In this document: piece by piece, positions 31,508 through 42,235 of the stretch
Layout: each line of letters starts with the position of its first letter
How positions within the stretch are numbered: position 1 is the stretch's first letter
Assembly (NCBI GenBank): GCA_029298735.1
Contig: JANSLP010000281.1
Location: forward strand, 1 to 42,770
Source of the DNA: Ophiostoma sp. CBS 140.51
Lineage: Eukaryota > Ascomycota > Sordariomycetes > Ophiostomatales > Ophiostomataceae
Reading direction: 5' to 3'
DNA length: 42,770 bases
Notes under the pieces: generated by a model
Database searches by the model: none
The model's input: the letters and a program-made list of their open reading frames with translations, nothing else
What the model was told of the DNA's origin: nothing
Translations under genes and position numbers: made by a program

Positions 31508-33796
31508 ATGTCCGTCATTTTGTATTGCGCAGGTCCGGATCGACAGTTGCACGTATTGAAACAAATCATCAACACAGGGGAAACAGACAGCATGCACAGA
31601 ACGAGTACACCGGCATCACCGATGACTGTCACAAGTCCCAGTCCAATTTCGAAAGGTGGGAACAACCCCCGCAAACGCGGCCGCACGGCATGCACTCGCT
31701 GCAAGACACGAAAACAAAAGTGCGATGAACAGTGGCCAGTGTGCAGCAACTGCCAGGTTGCAGGTGCAACATGCGACAAGAAGGCAGTCGCCAATCATGG
31801 ACCCTCGGCGCAGTATACACGGGCGTTGGAGGAGCGGATACTCGCCCTCGAAGCTGACCTTGCTGCCGAGAGACGGAGACAGTCTATCCCGGCGCCGGAT
31901 GCTTCTCGCACAGCCACGCCATCTTCGACCGGCTCCCCAGCGCACAATGCCATCAACGAGATTGTCACTATGGTCCCGCTTGGCAACCTAGAGGCGCCGG
32001 CGTTTGTGGGCCCCTCATCGGGTCTCTCGATGGCTTTGAACCTGGGCGAAATGGTGCAGGCAACCATTTGGAACAAGGCATTTGCAACAGCTGCTGCCGC
32101 CGCTACAGCACGTGAAGAAGACATTGACTCGTTGCCGTCTTCCAGCAGCACACCGACCTCGTCGTCCCGTCCGCCGATTTCTCTTGAAGCGCTGATGACA
32201 AACTCTGCCAAAGCGCCGCCTTCGGACACGCTCGGTCGCCGTATGATTGACACTTATCTGCACCAACTACACCCACGGTACCCATTTATTGATCGCGCCG
32301 ATGTCTGGCGACTGCACGGGCAACGGCATGCACTGGCAGCTGCGGCCCACTCAGAGCTCTCTCGAGAACAACGCTTCGGTGTCTTCAAGCTGTACATGGT
32401 CTACGCTATCGGAGCTACTCTTATCGCTTTGACCGACAAGCGTCATGACCGAACGACGCTCGCATCGGAAGGCTATTACCTCACTGCCCTTCAACACGTC
32501 GCCGCCGCCCGCGAGCCCCGTACGATCCAAAACGTCGAGGCTATGATTTTATTGGCACTCTATCACCTTCGCGAGTCATCATGCCATGGCATGTGGTACA
32601 TGGTCGGCCTGGCCATGCGGACGTGCATTGACCTGGGCATGCATCGGGCGGCATATGAAACCGGTGTGGCGCTTCCGCTGGTGCATCGCCGAAGACTGTT
32701 GTTTTGGTCAGTCTACTCGCTGGACCGGACGATTGCCATGTCACTTGGCCGACCGTTGAGCATTACAGACCGGCAAATTGACGTCGGCCTTCCCGAAGAT
32801 CCCAAGCCAGAAGATATTCCCGACAAGGCAGAGGATGCAGAGCTGTCGACTTCAGGTATCACGGACACTCCCCTGCAAGGAAGCCTATTTATTCAGTTGT
32901 GCCGTCTCAAACGTATTGAATCACAAGTCCACCTTTCCATTTACCGTGTTGACAAGCCGGTGGCCGTGCTGGCACGGAAAATTGATCGTTTCTACGCCGC
33001 ATTGGAGGAATGGAAAGCGGCACTTCCGCCGTGCTTCCATGACTTTTCAGAGGACAAAGCGGAGCACTCCCACTATTTGTTGCTTCACTACAACCGAGTC
33101 TTGCGCCTATTGTTGCAACCCTTCCTAGCCGTCCTCCCTCCCTCTAGTCCATACTATGCCCGCTGTCTGAGAGCGGCGGGTGCCGTCTGCCGTGCCCACA
33201 AGCAGCTACATCAGACACCGACCTATGCACACAGTTTTATCAGTGTGCAGACGGTGTTTATGGCCGGTGTGACTCTATTGTATGCATTGTGGACGAGGCC
33301 CCAAGCAGCGTGGTCGGCTGCACTGGCCGACGATCTGCGGTCGTGCTCGCTGGTACTGTTTGTCATGGGCGAACGGGCTGCGTGGGTGCGCAAGTTTCGA
33401 GACACGTTTGAGCGGTTGGTGTCGGCAGCGATGGAAAAACTTCAAGCCAATGATGGCGAGGCCGAAGGGGCGGGCGATGCTAACGATGTTAGTGGAGCTG
33501 GAGGCGACGAAACAGTTGTCACTACGGGCCATTCCTCACATCCCACGGCCTCCTATCAGATGGATGTCAACGCGGACTGGCCTGGCCCACCGATGAACAC
33601 ACCACAAGACTACGACACGACGGCAATGGCGTTATCTGCCATGAACACCACGGCAACTACAACGGCATCAGGTGGACCACCCGAAAACGAGTCCTGGCGC
33701 ATGGCCGAGGAGCTGGCTACATGGGTCGCCCATGACAATGGTGTCCCGGACTGGATGCCCGACCTGGAGATGCTTCCCAATTTGTGGAGTGGCTAA
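31508..33796 (+). CDS. Zn2Cys6 fungal transcription factor
   Basis: 762 residues from the first ATG. The ATG at 31592 (734 residues, MHRTSTPASP) may be the true start because the first 28 residues look non-coding. The zinc cluster is complete: CTRCKTRKQKC then CSNC and TCDK, spacing CX2CX6CX6CX2CX6C (Cys62, 65, 72, 79, 82, 89), preceded by basic PRKRGRTA. A short linker and coiled-coil-like stretch (ALEERILALEADLAAERRR) follow. The fungal-specific regulatory (MHR) domain runs from MIDTYLHQLHPRYPFIDRA (~245) through YSLDRTIAMSLGRPLSITDR (~405). It would bind CGG-type sites in the nucleus. Being next to and co-oriented with the P450 it may regulate it; that is inference. Confidence 0.93.
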   Translation: MSVILYCAGPDRQLHVLKQIINTGETDSMHRTSTPASPMTVTSPSPISKGGNNPRKRGRTACTRCKTRKQKCDEQWPVCSNCQVAGATCDKKAVANHGPSAQYTRALEERILALEADLAAERRRQSIPAPDASRTATPSSTGSPAHNAINEIVTMVPLGNLEAPAFVGPSSGLSMALNLGEMVQATIWNKAFATAAAAATAREEDIDSLPSSSSTPTSSSRPPISLEALMTNSAKAPPSDTLGRRMIDTYLHQLHPRYPFIDRADVWRLHGQRHALAAAAHSELSREQRFGVFKLYMVYAIGATLIALTDKRHDRTTLASEGYYLTALQHVAAAREPRTIQNVEAMILLALYHLRESSCHGMWYMVGLAMRTCIDLGMHRAAYETGVALPLVHRRRLLFWSVYSLDRTIAMSLGRPLSITDRQIDVGLPEDPKPEDIPDKAEDAELSTSGITDTPLQGSLFIQLCRLKRIESQVHLSIYRVDKPVAVLARKIDRFYAALEEWKAALPPCFHDFSEDKAEHSHYLLLHYNRVLRLLLQPFLAVLPPSSPYYARCLRAAGAVCRAHKQLHQTPTYAHSFISVQTVFMAGVTLLYALWTRPQAAWSAALADDLRSCSLVLFVMGERAAWVRKFRDTFERLVSAAMEKLQANDGEAEGAGDANDVSGAGGDETVVTTGHSSHPTASYQMDVNADWPGPPMNTPQDYDTTAMALSAMNTTATTTASGGPPENESWRMAEELATWVAHDNGVPDWMPDLEMLPNLWSG

Positions 33797-33860
33797 CGAG
33801 CTCCGAAATTCAATTTAAATTGTACGTACGCGGTGTCTATCTACCTGCTACGTATGGTGT

Positions 33861-34379
33861 TTACACCCAAACAGCCACGGCATACCCCCGCTCGCCCGTC
33901 CAGTGGCCATGCGCATCCGGGCACGTCTCCGCCCACAGGTTGTTCTGCGAACCAATGCCGACATCAAAGTTAATCTTGGCCTTGGCGCTCCAGTGCACCT
34001 TGTTGTCGGCGTCAATAGACCAGCCCGTAGAGCCCGATGCAACAGGCAGCGACGCCTCCATCTGGAACATGTCACCAATGTTGGGGTACTTGTCGAAAGC
34101 TTTGCCGCCGCAGGTCAAGACATCGCTGTTGGCACCGGCCAGCGAGCAATCCAGCGCCTTGGACTGGTCCTGGGTGCCGGCGCCGGTGGCGTCGGCCAGG
34201 AACCACTTGCCCTTCTTGGGGTCGATAATCTGGAACTTAAAGGTCTTGCCGGCCGCAGTAGGGACGGCAGCGGCGTTGATGCTAGACTGTTAGCGGCGAC
34301 ACTAAAACGAGCTGAGCGAGGTCACACAAACATACCCAACGGCCAGAGTGGCCACAGCGAGAATGGACTGGACAAGCAT
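33861..34379 (-). CDS. Small secreted protein of unknown family
   Basis: Two exons, 34379-34336 and 34281-33861, with a 54-bp intron (GTATGT...GCTAACAGTCTAG) in phase 2, give 154 residues. ATG context is GCCACCATGC. Residues 1-19 are a signal peptide (MLVQSILAVATLAVGINAA), cut probably before AAVPTAAG. The mature part is beta-rich with FKFQIIDPKKGKWFLADATG, three Cys (in LDCSL, LTCGG, ETCPD), KINFDVGIGSQNNLWAETC and GERGYAVAVWV at the end. No domain I recognise. Its 3' end is 64 bp from the end of the Zn2Cys6 gene (convergent). Confidence 0.85.
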
Positions 34380-35032
34380 GGTGGCAATGTGGTGGGATGT
34401 GGAGGTTGACTTGTGTGGTCTGAAGAAAAATGGGGGAGATGCCAAGACTAGAATGGGCGTAGTCAACCTTATGTAGTCCTCTCGTTTATCAAGAATACGT
34501 TGCGTTATTTTGCCATGTCTCTAAATGGAGGTTTGCACAACCCAAATTGAAGCTTCAATAATAGAGCGGCGACCGTGATAAAGCTTACTTACCCCGACCT
34601 TGACGGCTATGAGAGACCGGATAAAAGTTTCCATATTGATATCAATAACAAAATGTACCGGTGCCGACCGGCTGTACAACGAGCCGCAACCGTTATATTG
34701 CCATTCTAGGTGCAATCGCATTTCGGCAGATGTCAACTACAACGGTACCTGAATTAACCAGTCTAAAGATGCTTATCTAGCAACCTCGCTCTACAAGGCA
34801 AGTATTTGTAATTCTTTTTGAGTAGTAAATTGCACAAAGAAGGTGATGAGATCAGCACTTCTAGGTTACGGTAATATTTGGTTGCAGCGACCGTGTCCTT
34901 GCTGTACCAAAATATGATTATGTTGAGAAAAATGGGTTGTTTCAAGTGGCAAAAATAAGTAAACAGAGGGTCCGGAATCTGGATTTCTGAAGGATTTTCA
35001 AAGAAAAAAAATATGATCTGAAGATCTGATCT
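34380..35032. other. Intergenic
   Basis: Promoter of the small secreted protein and spacer before the tRNA pair. An A run at 35004-35011 is the Pol III terminator (T8 on the minus strand) of tRNA-Asp. Nothing else supported. Confidence 0.5.
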
Positions 35033-35104
35033 CTCTCTCGCCGGGAATTGAACCCGGGTCCCGGGCGTGACAAGCCCGTATACTGACCACTATACTACAA
35101 GAGA
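35033..35104 (-). tRNA. tRNA-Asp (anticodon GTC)
   Basis: 72 nt on the minus strand. Acceptor TCTCTTG pairs with CGAGAGA, with discriminator G. The D arm is GTATAGTGGTCAGTAT. The anticodon stem CGGGC/GCCCG closes loop TTGTCAC with GTC at 34-36. The T arm is CCGGGTTCAATTCCCGG. No intron. The B box reads GGTTCAATTCC, with A where the consensus has G, but stems are sound. T8 follows 21 bases downstream. Confidence 0.95.
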
Positions 35105-35223
35105 TGTTGTTCCTTGGTGGTTGTTGGACGGCGGTTTCCAACATGGGTATATGGTAGCGGGTGTACCGTTTGTAAAGAAACGTGAAAAAATAGAATTGCG
35201 CCGAACGTGTGGGCAAAAAGATG

Positions 35224-35297
35224 TGATCGATCTCGGGATCGAACCGAGGACCTGCGCCGTGTTAAGGCGCCGTCATAACCAACTAGACCAATCGACC
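35224..35297 (-). tRNA. tRNA-Val (anticodon AAC)
   Basis: 74 nt on the minus strand. Acceptor GGTCGAT pairs with ATCGATC (one G-T), with discriminator A. A box TGGTCTAGTTGG. The anticodon stem GCGCC/GGCGC has loop TTAACAC, anticodon AAC. The T arm is CTCGGTTCGATCCCGAG, giving a consensus B box. T5 lies immediately downstream (35215-35219). It is 119 bp upstream of tRNA-Asp on the same strand; each has its own terminator. Confidence 0.96.
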
Positions 35298-35800
35298 GTT
35301 ATTTTGAATGGATGATTCATGTTGACGCCGGTCGCTCGCAGAGTTTTTATTGCGCATTCTGGTTCAAGGTGGACCCTGACAAAATTTTGGGGACCCTGAA
35401 TTTTGACCATGTGGGTCGCTGTCAACGACATTGTGTAAGACGAATGTCTATGTAAAAGAACTTCAGAATTCAAAAGCAACGTTTTCTACTACAATGTGAA
35501 GTTTGGTCATGTAAAAACCTAAAATCGTAAGATGTCGGCGCGGCCTGTCCCGGGCCGTGTTGTGTCCAATCCAGGCACCAGGAACGGTCTGTTGGTTCCC
35601 CACGCTAGTAGTGGACGTCAACTACGGGACGTCCAACATCAAAGTTCCGTGTCCGCCGGAGCTGCACGTGGAAATGTCAGCGTCAGCACGCATGAATTCA
35701 CCGCAGTTTTTTACTTCTTATATTTAGACTTAAGTGTCTCCGGATCCTGCTCGGAAAATTGAGGGTACGCCACACTTTTTTGTGTTTCTTCTTAATGGGG

Positions 35801-35825
35801 GCTTCTCCTCGGCGACCGGAGAAGC
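35801..35825. repeat. Perfect 8-bp inverted repeat (hairpin)
   Basis: GCTTCTCC and GGAGAAGC flank a 9-base spacer. No T tract follows directly, so a Pol III terminator role is unlikely. Confidence 0.6.
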
Positions 35826-36279
35826 AAATCTTTAGTCAACCCGATCCTCTCGTCCGTACAATTTTCTTCACCTTCTCGTAATTGACATGCCCAGACCGGC
35901 CAAAAGTCTTTTCAGTTGACAAAGTGTCCCCATTATTCAGAAAAATCGAACGTTTCTATTGCAAGGTTTCCAGTCTACTCCGGTGTTCTAGAAGTACTGA
36001 CAACACCACTGAGTCCCATGCCCAGGTGCCACAGAATACCTGCAGGATTTCATGGAGCACTCAAGTTTGTTGCTTGCCAGGGTCTACAACTAGGACTTTG
36101 TACTGTTGTACATGAACACGGCTCCGATGTGTTGTCATGTCAGAACTTCCTGACGTTACAACCCGCACCGGAGACATGGGATAAGTAAGACTGGCAGGTC
36201 GATGTCATGCCACATAGATGGAGTCTTCCATGTAGGGGTCTGGACCTATAAAATATGATGAGGTCATCGGCTGGGGAAA

Positions 36280-36286
36280 TATATAA
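36280..36286 (+). promoter_or_regulatory. TATA box of the SDR gene
   Basis: TATATAA, 132 bp upstream of the ATG at 36418. A second candidate, TATAAAA, lies at 36247. Inferred from sequence only. Confidence 0.4.
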
Positions 36287-36417
36287 GGTCTCCATGTCGT
36301 CCTTACATACGGATATGCACCACCACGCTTATCTACATTCAACACCTGCAAATATTCGAATCAGTCTGACTTTTGACCGCCTACCAAACTACGTCAATCA
36401 CAACCACCAACAACATA

Positions 36418-37443
36418 ATGGCCCCTCTCCTTTTCATCACTGGTGCCTCCGGCTTCATTGGCTCCGAGACGGTCGCCCACGCTCTTGAAAAGGGCTACCG
36501 CGCCCGCCTGGCCATCCGCCGCGCCGATCAGGCCGACGAGCTGCGAAAACGTTTCGCTGACTCGGGCAAGGCGCACGAGCTGGAGTTTGCTGTCGTGCCC
36601 GTGATTGATGATAAGGCGGCCTTAACGGCGGCACTCCAAGGAGTGGACCACGTGCTACACGTGGCCTCACCGATGCCGTCGACCAATGCGGACTTGCAGA
36701 CGGGATATGTGCAGCCGGCTGTGCGTGGCACAATGGCCATGCTCGAGGTGGCTGCCACGACCCCCACGATCAAGCGCATGATCATCATGTCGGCGTACTT
36801 GGCGCTGGCCCCTCTGGACATTTCTACGCGCAACGGTTTCGAGGTCAAGGAGGGCGCCAATGCAAGTATCGAGATTGATTACGAGGCGATCCCTGAGGGT
36901 GCTTTCGGGGACGTGTACAAGTACCACATCTCCAAGCTGCTGGCGCACCGGGCCGCGCTCGAGTGGGTGGCCAAGACAAAGCCCAACTTTGACGTGTTGA
37001 CGGTGCACCCGTACTACGTCATTGGGTACGACCGGGCCTTGAAGCACGACCCGGCGACAGGCGCTGTCCAGCCTCGTCCCATCCCGCTGTTCTACCTGCT
37101 GTCACTGCAGTCGGATGTGCCTCTGCTGTCGAGTGCGTACGTGGATGTGCGGGACGTTGCAGCCATGGAGATTGGTGCCATCACAGTCGAGAAGAATCTG
37201 AAGCCGCGCGGTGAAATCACTGAGATCATTGCTCTGGGCCCACGCATCAGTTGGCCGCAGATGCGCAAGTTTGTCAAGACCAAATTCCCCGACTTCCCGC
37301 TGAAGCAGACCAACGACGGCAATTTCAGTGAGCCGTTGACGTCCAACACGGAGCGGGCGACGTGCGATATGGGCCTGGTCCTGCGTGATCCCTATGAGAC
37401 GCTGTCCGTCACTCTCGTGCAACACGGCCCGTTGAAGATGTAA
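36418..37443 (+). CDS. Extended SDR: NAD(P)-dependent epimerase/dihydroflavonol-reductase-like
   Basis: 341 residues, single exon, first in-frame ATG at 36418 (CATAATGGCC). The Rossmann nucleotide-binding motif TGASGFIG (8-15) is at the N-terminus, with RR at 34-35 suggesting NADPH. HVASPMPS follows at 81-88, catalytic Ser in IIMSAY (Ser125) and the catalytic YHISK (Tyr169, Lys173). VHPYYVIGYDRA and VDVRDVAA are typical of the dihydroflavonol-4-reductase/cinnamoyl-CoA-reductase/aldehyde-reductase group. All catalytic residues are present. It is a cytosolic carbonyl reductase by family; substrate unknown. It sits 2.6 kb from the Zn2Cys6 regulator on the same strand, with the small secreted protein and tRNAs between. 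Confidence 0.93.
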   Translation: MAPLLFITGASGFIGSETVAHALEKGYRARLAIRRADQADELRKRFADSGKAHELEFAVVPVIDDKAALTAALQGVDHVLHVASPMPSTNADLQTGYVQPAVRGTMAMLEVAATTPTIKRMIIMSAYLALAPLDISTRNGFEVKEGANASIEIDYEAIPEGAFGDVYKYHISKLLAHRAALEWVAKTKPNFDVLTVHPYYVIGYDRALKHDPATGAVQPRPIPLFYLLSLQSDVPLLSSAYVDVRDVAAMEIGAITVEKNLKPRGEITEIIALGPRISWPQMRKFVKTKFPDFPLKQTNDGNFSEPLTSNTERATCDMGLVLRDPYETLSVTLVQHGPLKM

Positions 37444-38353
37444 GAGATGCACAAGCAGCGTATCTAAAATTGTTTGGAGACCCAAACATAAGTGTGTAGG
37501 ATAGTTGTTGTTAGAAAGGAATAAGAAGATGAGTTCCGCTCAAACGAAACTTGTGAACAGAATCGGTTGCAACAATTGCGTCTTTTCTCAGTGTTCGTAA
37601 ATGCGGCCACTTCTAGCAACGTGCCGCCGAGTTTGCAATGACTTCAGCCGCAAGAGTTCTGTCATTGGGTCATTGGCCGTATTCGACTGCAGATGGATGG
37701 GGCTTTGAAAGTGCAGTAATTACTCACTTGAAGGTTTTGGACGAATGAGGCGCAGTCAGTGCAGCTGAAGGCACACTCGATGGGACCGATGCTCTCTGAA
37801 TGGGCAGACGCTGCAACAGCGCCTTCTATTTGTCTTCGCAGCCCATATTTGACCCCCAAACAGCGAATCACGATGCAGACGCTCAGGTCTTCAATGTCGC
37901 CTTGATTGGAGGGGCCTGCTCATTGTGCCTGCAACGGCGGCTCGCGAAGCAGGGGTCAACCTCGCGGGTGGCCTCCAGCCTCGTCGGAATGGATGGTGAT
38001 ACCCCTCCTGCAGGGACGACGTCGAGCCGACTTCTTTACCTCATGTTGTCTCCTTCCCTTTCTCAGCATTTGAACATTTCTGTTTCTCCCAAACTTCTTG
38101 CGACTGAACTGTCAACAACAGTCGCAGATTGCCCAGCTTATCCTCACCTTTCCCAGTGCCGCCAGGATGCATGACATCCCTTCAACAGCACACGACTTCC
38201 CCCGCCCAGCGCCAAGAACGGCCCCAGTCTACGCCCACAAACAGCATCCAATCCACACCGGCTCGCCATACTATGACAGGCCAGCCATAATACAGAACAC
38301 ACTCTTTGCGCGATTCAATTGCTATTGTCTCTTGACGAGACACTGCCGACAGA
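37444..38353. other. Intergenic between SDR and HET-ankyrin genes
   Basis: Promoter and leader of the HET gene. A minus-strand reading frame ends in a consensus donor GTGAGT near 37734 (see findings). No supported gene. Confidence 0.5.
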
Positions 38354-41300
38354 ATGCACATCATCAACGTAGAAACGCTGATGCTCGAGGAGTTCCCACG
38401 ACGACCACAAGACAACTATGCCATCCTTTCCCACACATGGAAGTCTGTCGCCTCGGACGAGGTGTTGTATAGCGACATCAAACCCAATGGTCTGGCTGGC
38501 TGCCCAGACAAACCTGGCAAACACAAAGTCAAGGGCTGCTGCCAACAAGCCAAGGCCGAGGGCTTCAAATACGTCTGGATCGACTCGTGCTGCATCGACA
38601 AGAGCAATGCCGTCGAGCTGGGCGAGGCCATCAACAGCATGTACCGCTGGTACAGGGAGTCGTCCATCTGCTATGTGTACATGGAAGATGTGTCCAACGA
38701 GGACGACGTTCTGGAGCCAGGTGCTGCATTTTCCCAAAGCCGCTGGTTCAGTCGTGGATGGACTTTGCAGGAGATGCTGGCTCCGGTCGAGTTGCATTTC
38801 TACAACACCTCCTGGAACATCATTGCCGCCAAACAGGACATCATTCACGAGCTTGAGGCCATCACTGGCGTGCCACGACAATCTCTGCTCTATTTTGACC
38901 CCACCACTACACAAGCAACCGTTGCCCAACGCATGTCTTGGGCATCATGCCGCACCACCACACGCGATGAAGACCGCAGCTATTCCCTTCTCGGTCTCTT
39001 CGATGTGAACCTACCCATGATCTATGGCGAGGGTGGCCGGAATGCCTTTGTCCGCCTGCAACAGGCTGTCATGGAAAAGACATGAGACAACTCCATATTT
39101 GCTTGGGGCCTCACAGACGGCTCAACGAACAAGGCCAAACGGCGCCCTTTATCAATGGCCAGCACAGGACCAGACGTAGCCACAGACGATCTCGTATCCG
39201 AGGGCATCTGGGCTTCGAGCCCATCCGACTTCTCTCGGTGTGGGAAAGTGGTAGCACGAAGACCCGTAGGCGGCACCGTATTCAGCTTTTCGAGTGGCCG
39301 CCTGCAAATCGACATGCCTGTTTCCTTGATAGGCCCTCCCATAAAACGTCCTGACGGCACATGCATATTTCTGGCCAGATCTCATACTAGGTACCGCGGC
39401 TCCAATGATGCCGCCGCCACAGACAGTCAAAATGCAGCATCGTCGACACCCAAAATGTACTGTGGCCTTCTAAACTGTGGTCCGGAATCGGAGAGCGGGT
39501 CGCTCAACGTTGTCATCGGCATACCGCTATGTATCGCTACAAAGGACAAAGACTCCAATTACGCGCCTAAGGAATACATTCGCCCGATAGGTTATACCCC
39601 TTTTTACTTTTCTCGACCGGTTCTAAAAGAAGGGGAGAGTTGGCCTCAGGAGTCCACCAGTATCCGAGTCGAGATGGAGGCTGGCAGCCGAAGTACTTCT
39701 CGGCAGGTGTGGTACAGTCTCCGGTATCCCAGGAAGTCCCTAACACTCGTCGAGTCATACCCACGTTCGGCATGGCGAGGCAGCACAGCCAGGATGCCTG
39801 ATGCAGATGATATTGACTTGCTAGAGCAGCACAAAAAAAAGTGGTATCTGGCCCGCTTTCGCCCCGTCGGGGGTAAGAAACATGAGCTGGGACTAGGATC
39901 ATCGGAGGATTTTCTGCTTGTGGTCTGCGTACGGCTTGATCTCGATCGCACAAAATTGTCCGTGGTGGGCAGCCTGATGACCGTATCGCAAAAGACACTC
40001 GTCGAAAAGATTGCGGGAAAGCTGCCGTACTTGCGGGAGTCGATATACCATCACAAGACAGTCAGTGTCAACGGCATGGGTATGGCTGCGTCTGTTGAAC
40101 TTGACACAGAGACCTTTACCATTGCGCCCATGACAACCTATTCGCCGTCAAAGACGCTCAACGCTGAGGCGGAGATGGTGCATGCTGACAACAATATTTT
40201 ACTCCCGGAACTGTTCTCCTTGCAAGACAGCCTTTTGGGATCGTCAATGAAATTGAAATCGGCTGGGGAAGAGCACTCAAATCTGCTTGCCATACGCATG
40301 GAGCGCCTCGCAAAGGTTGAGAGTGACCTGAAACGACTTGAGGAAGAGAGAAACGAGCTGGTGGCGGCAATCACACCTCTTCAAGAGAACGTTGCATTGA
40401 CAACGACAAAAATTGACGAGCTGGAAGTGCAATTTCGTGCGGCTGAACGAAAGGTTGAGAAGTATGTTGCTGACGCGACGGCCAATGAGCCCCCCATAGC
40501 CCAGCAAAACTGGTTGGGTGAGCTCTTGCTCGCGAGACACGGTGCCATCGAATCATGTTCTGTGTGCCGCACCCACTATCGTTCCGATGCGGGCTCTGCA
40601 GTCCATCCATTCCGCCATCTGTACGCGGAAGAAGATCCCATATATTCAATCCCGCCCGTCGGCCAGATGGCGCTGTTCTGTGCAGTTGCACACGGGCGCA
40701 TCCATGAGACACAACAGCTGCTTCGGGCTGGTGCTAGCGCGGACGCACCAATCCAGCGTCAACTGCGACCCTTGATAACGATGGCAGCGTTTGATGGAAG
40801 TCGGACACTGGCAGACATGCTCGTGCACAGCGGACACGCCAAGGTTGACGTACGAGACAAAGCAACGGGGGAGACTCCTCTGTGGGTTGCACTGAAGCGC
40901 GGACACTATGCTGCGGCACAATCTCTTGTCGATGCGGGTGCCAACGTTCTTGCGAAAAACGCTGTTGGTGACACCCTCATGAGCTGGGCCGCTGGGGCTG
41001 GCAATCTTTCGGGAGTTCGTTTCCTTATTCGTAATGGTGGCAATGCCTTAAACGAAATCGGGGTTCAGAAGGCACCGCTTGTGGCTGCGGCGTACAACGG
41101 GAATGAAGATGTCATCCGTACACTTCTTGAGAGGATTACGACCACCGACAAGGAGAAATCCGACTCGATTGTCCGGGCGGCATTGCGCGCTGCCGTGACT
41201 TCTGACCATGCCAATGCTGTTCGCCTGCTCCTCACCAACAAAATTGACAGTCTGAACATTGCTCCGCTCCTGCGCGAGGCAGTGGAAAAGAAAAGCGTGC

Positions 41301-41752
41301 CGGTTCTGGACGCACTATTGGACAGCAAGGATGTCCAGGGCCTAGATTGGCAAGATCCGGCTAGTAGAGTAGCCATGATGGCGGCATGTCTTGAGAATCC
41401 CCCAGACTGTCTCGCAGTACTGCTCAGGCACAATTTTCCAGTGGATGTTGTTTTGCCAAAGAACGGGCCTATGCCATTGACTGTGGCTGCTACATATGGC
41501 CGGCATGAGGCCGTTGATATGCTTCTTTTAGGCGGTGCACAAGTGGACTTGGAGTCGCCAAATGATCTGCGCACGCCACTGTACATGGCCATCAAAGGCG
41601 GTCACACACGGACTGTCCGAGTGTTGCTCGCTCATGGCGCTGATCCCACAAAGGCTATCGGCCGCCTTGGCTCTCCACTGAAAAAGGCAAAAGAAATGGG
41701 AGACAAGACTATTCTCGATCTCTTGGAAAATGCTCGAAGTAAACGGTCATAG
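38354..41752 (+). pseudogene. HET-domain, coiled-coil, ankyrin-repeat protein split by an in-frame TGA
   Basis: From ATG 38354 the frame encodes a complete HET domain core: NYAILSHTW (21-29), YVWIDSCCIDK (73-83), SRWFSRGWTLQEMLAP (129-144) and DEDRSYSLLGLFDVNLPMIY. It meets TGA at 39083-39085 (codon 244, after MEKT). The same frame continues without another stop to TAG 41750-41752. It first completes the HET-associated region (DNSIFAWGL, then EGIWASSPSDFSRCGKVV), then has a coiled coil (~640-705, LKRLEEERNELVAAI) and ankyrin-type repeats (~770-1130, ETPLWVALKRGHYAAAQ). No splice pair removes the TGA without deleting conserved residues. Probable CGA to TGA change. Translation would give a 243-residue HET-only product, with a second ORF from ATG 39155. 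HET proteins mediate vegetative incompatibility and cell death; this allele is probably null. Confidence 0.87.
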
Positions 41753-42235
41753 TTGGCTGCGACGGAAGTTCGCTAAAGCATAGCCATGGCACATATGGAG
41801 TGAATCGGATAAGGTATTAGGTGCTGTTTGTTTTGTTGTTCTGTAAAATCAAACTTATTAGAATAGACCTTTTTCCGTTTCCCAATCCTGCACAAGTAAA
41901 ATGGAGATTAGCATGGACATCGAGAAAGGGAGCAAAATCGAACGTTTGCTTGTTTGTTGTGGTCGCCTAGCGCTCTTTCCTATGTAGCCTTTCCAGTTGT
42001 TTGCTCCTTCCTTTCAGATCAAGGGGAAAATCAAAACGGAAACATCGATCAAGCACGATAGATTCTCCATCGCACCTTCTATCAAGTAACCAGCACTGTA
42101 TTCTCATTTGAAAGGAAGGCAGGAATTGCAAAGGCTTGAATTTACAAGAGACAGAAACAATCACGTTTTGCACCGAAATTACTAGATTGTTGATTATTCT
42201 AAAACTCAAAGCCTAACTTTGAAATCATTAGTTTC
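41753..42235. other. Intergenic
   Basis: Downstream region of the HET-ankyrin gene up to a poly-A run next to the LINE fragment. Nothing else recognised. Confidence 0.5.

Larger units (their letters stand above)
35298..36417. other. Intergenic between tRNA-Val and the SDR gene
   Basis: Contains a short hairpin (35801-35825) and two TATA-like motifs before the SDR gene. ORFs at 35532-35762 and 35882-36188 have no recognised domain. Confidence 0.5.

Noticed and set aside
39083..39085. Explaining the HET-gene TGA by an intron
   Set aside because: No GT-AG pair nearby removes it without also deleting the conserved DNSIFAWG segment.
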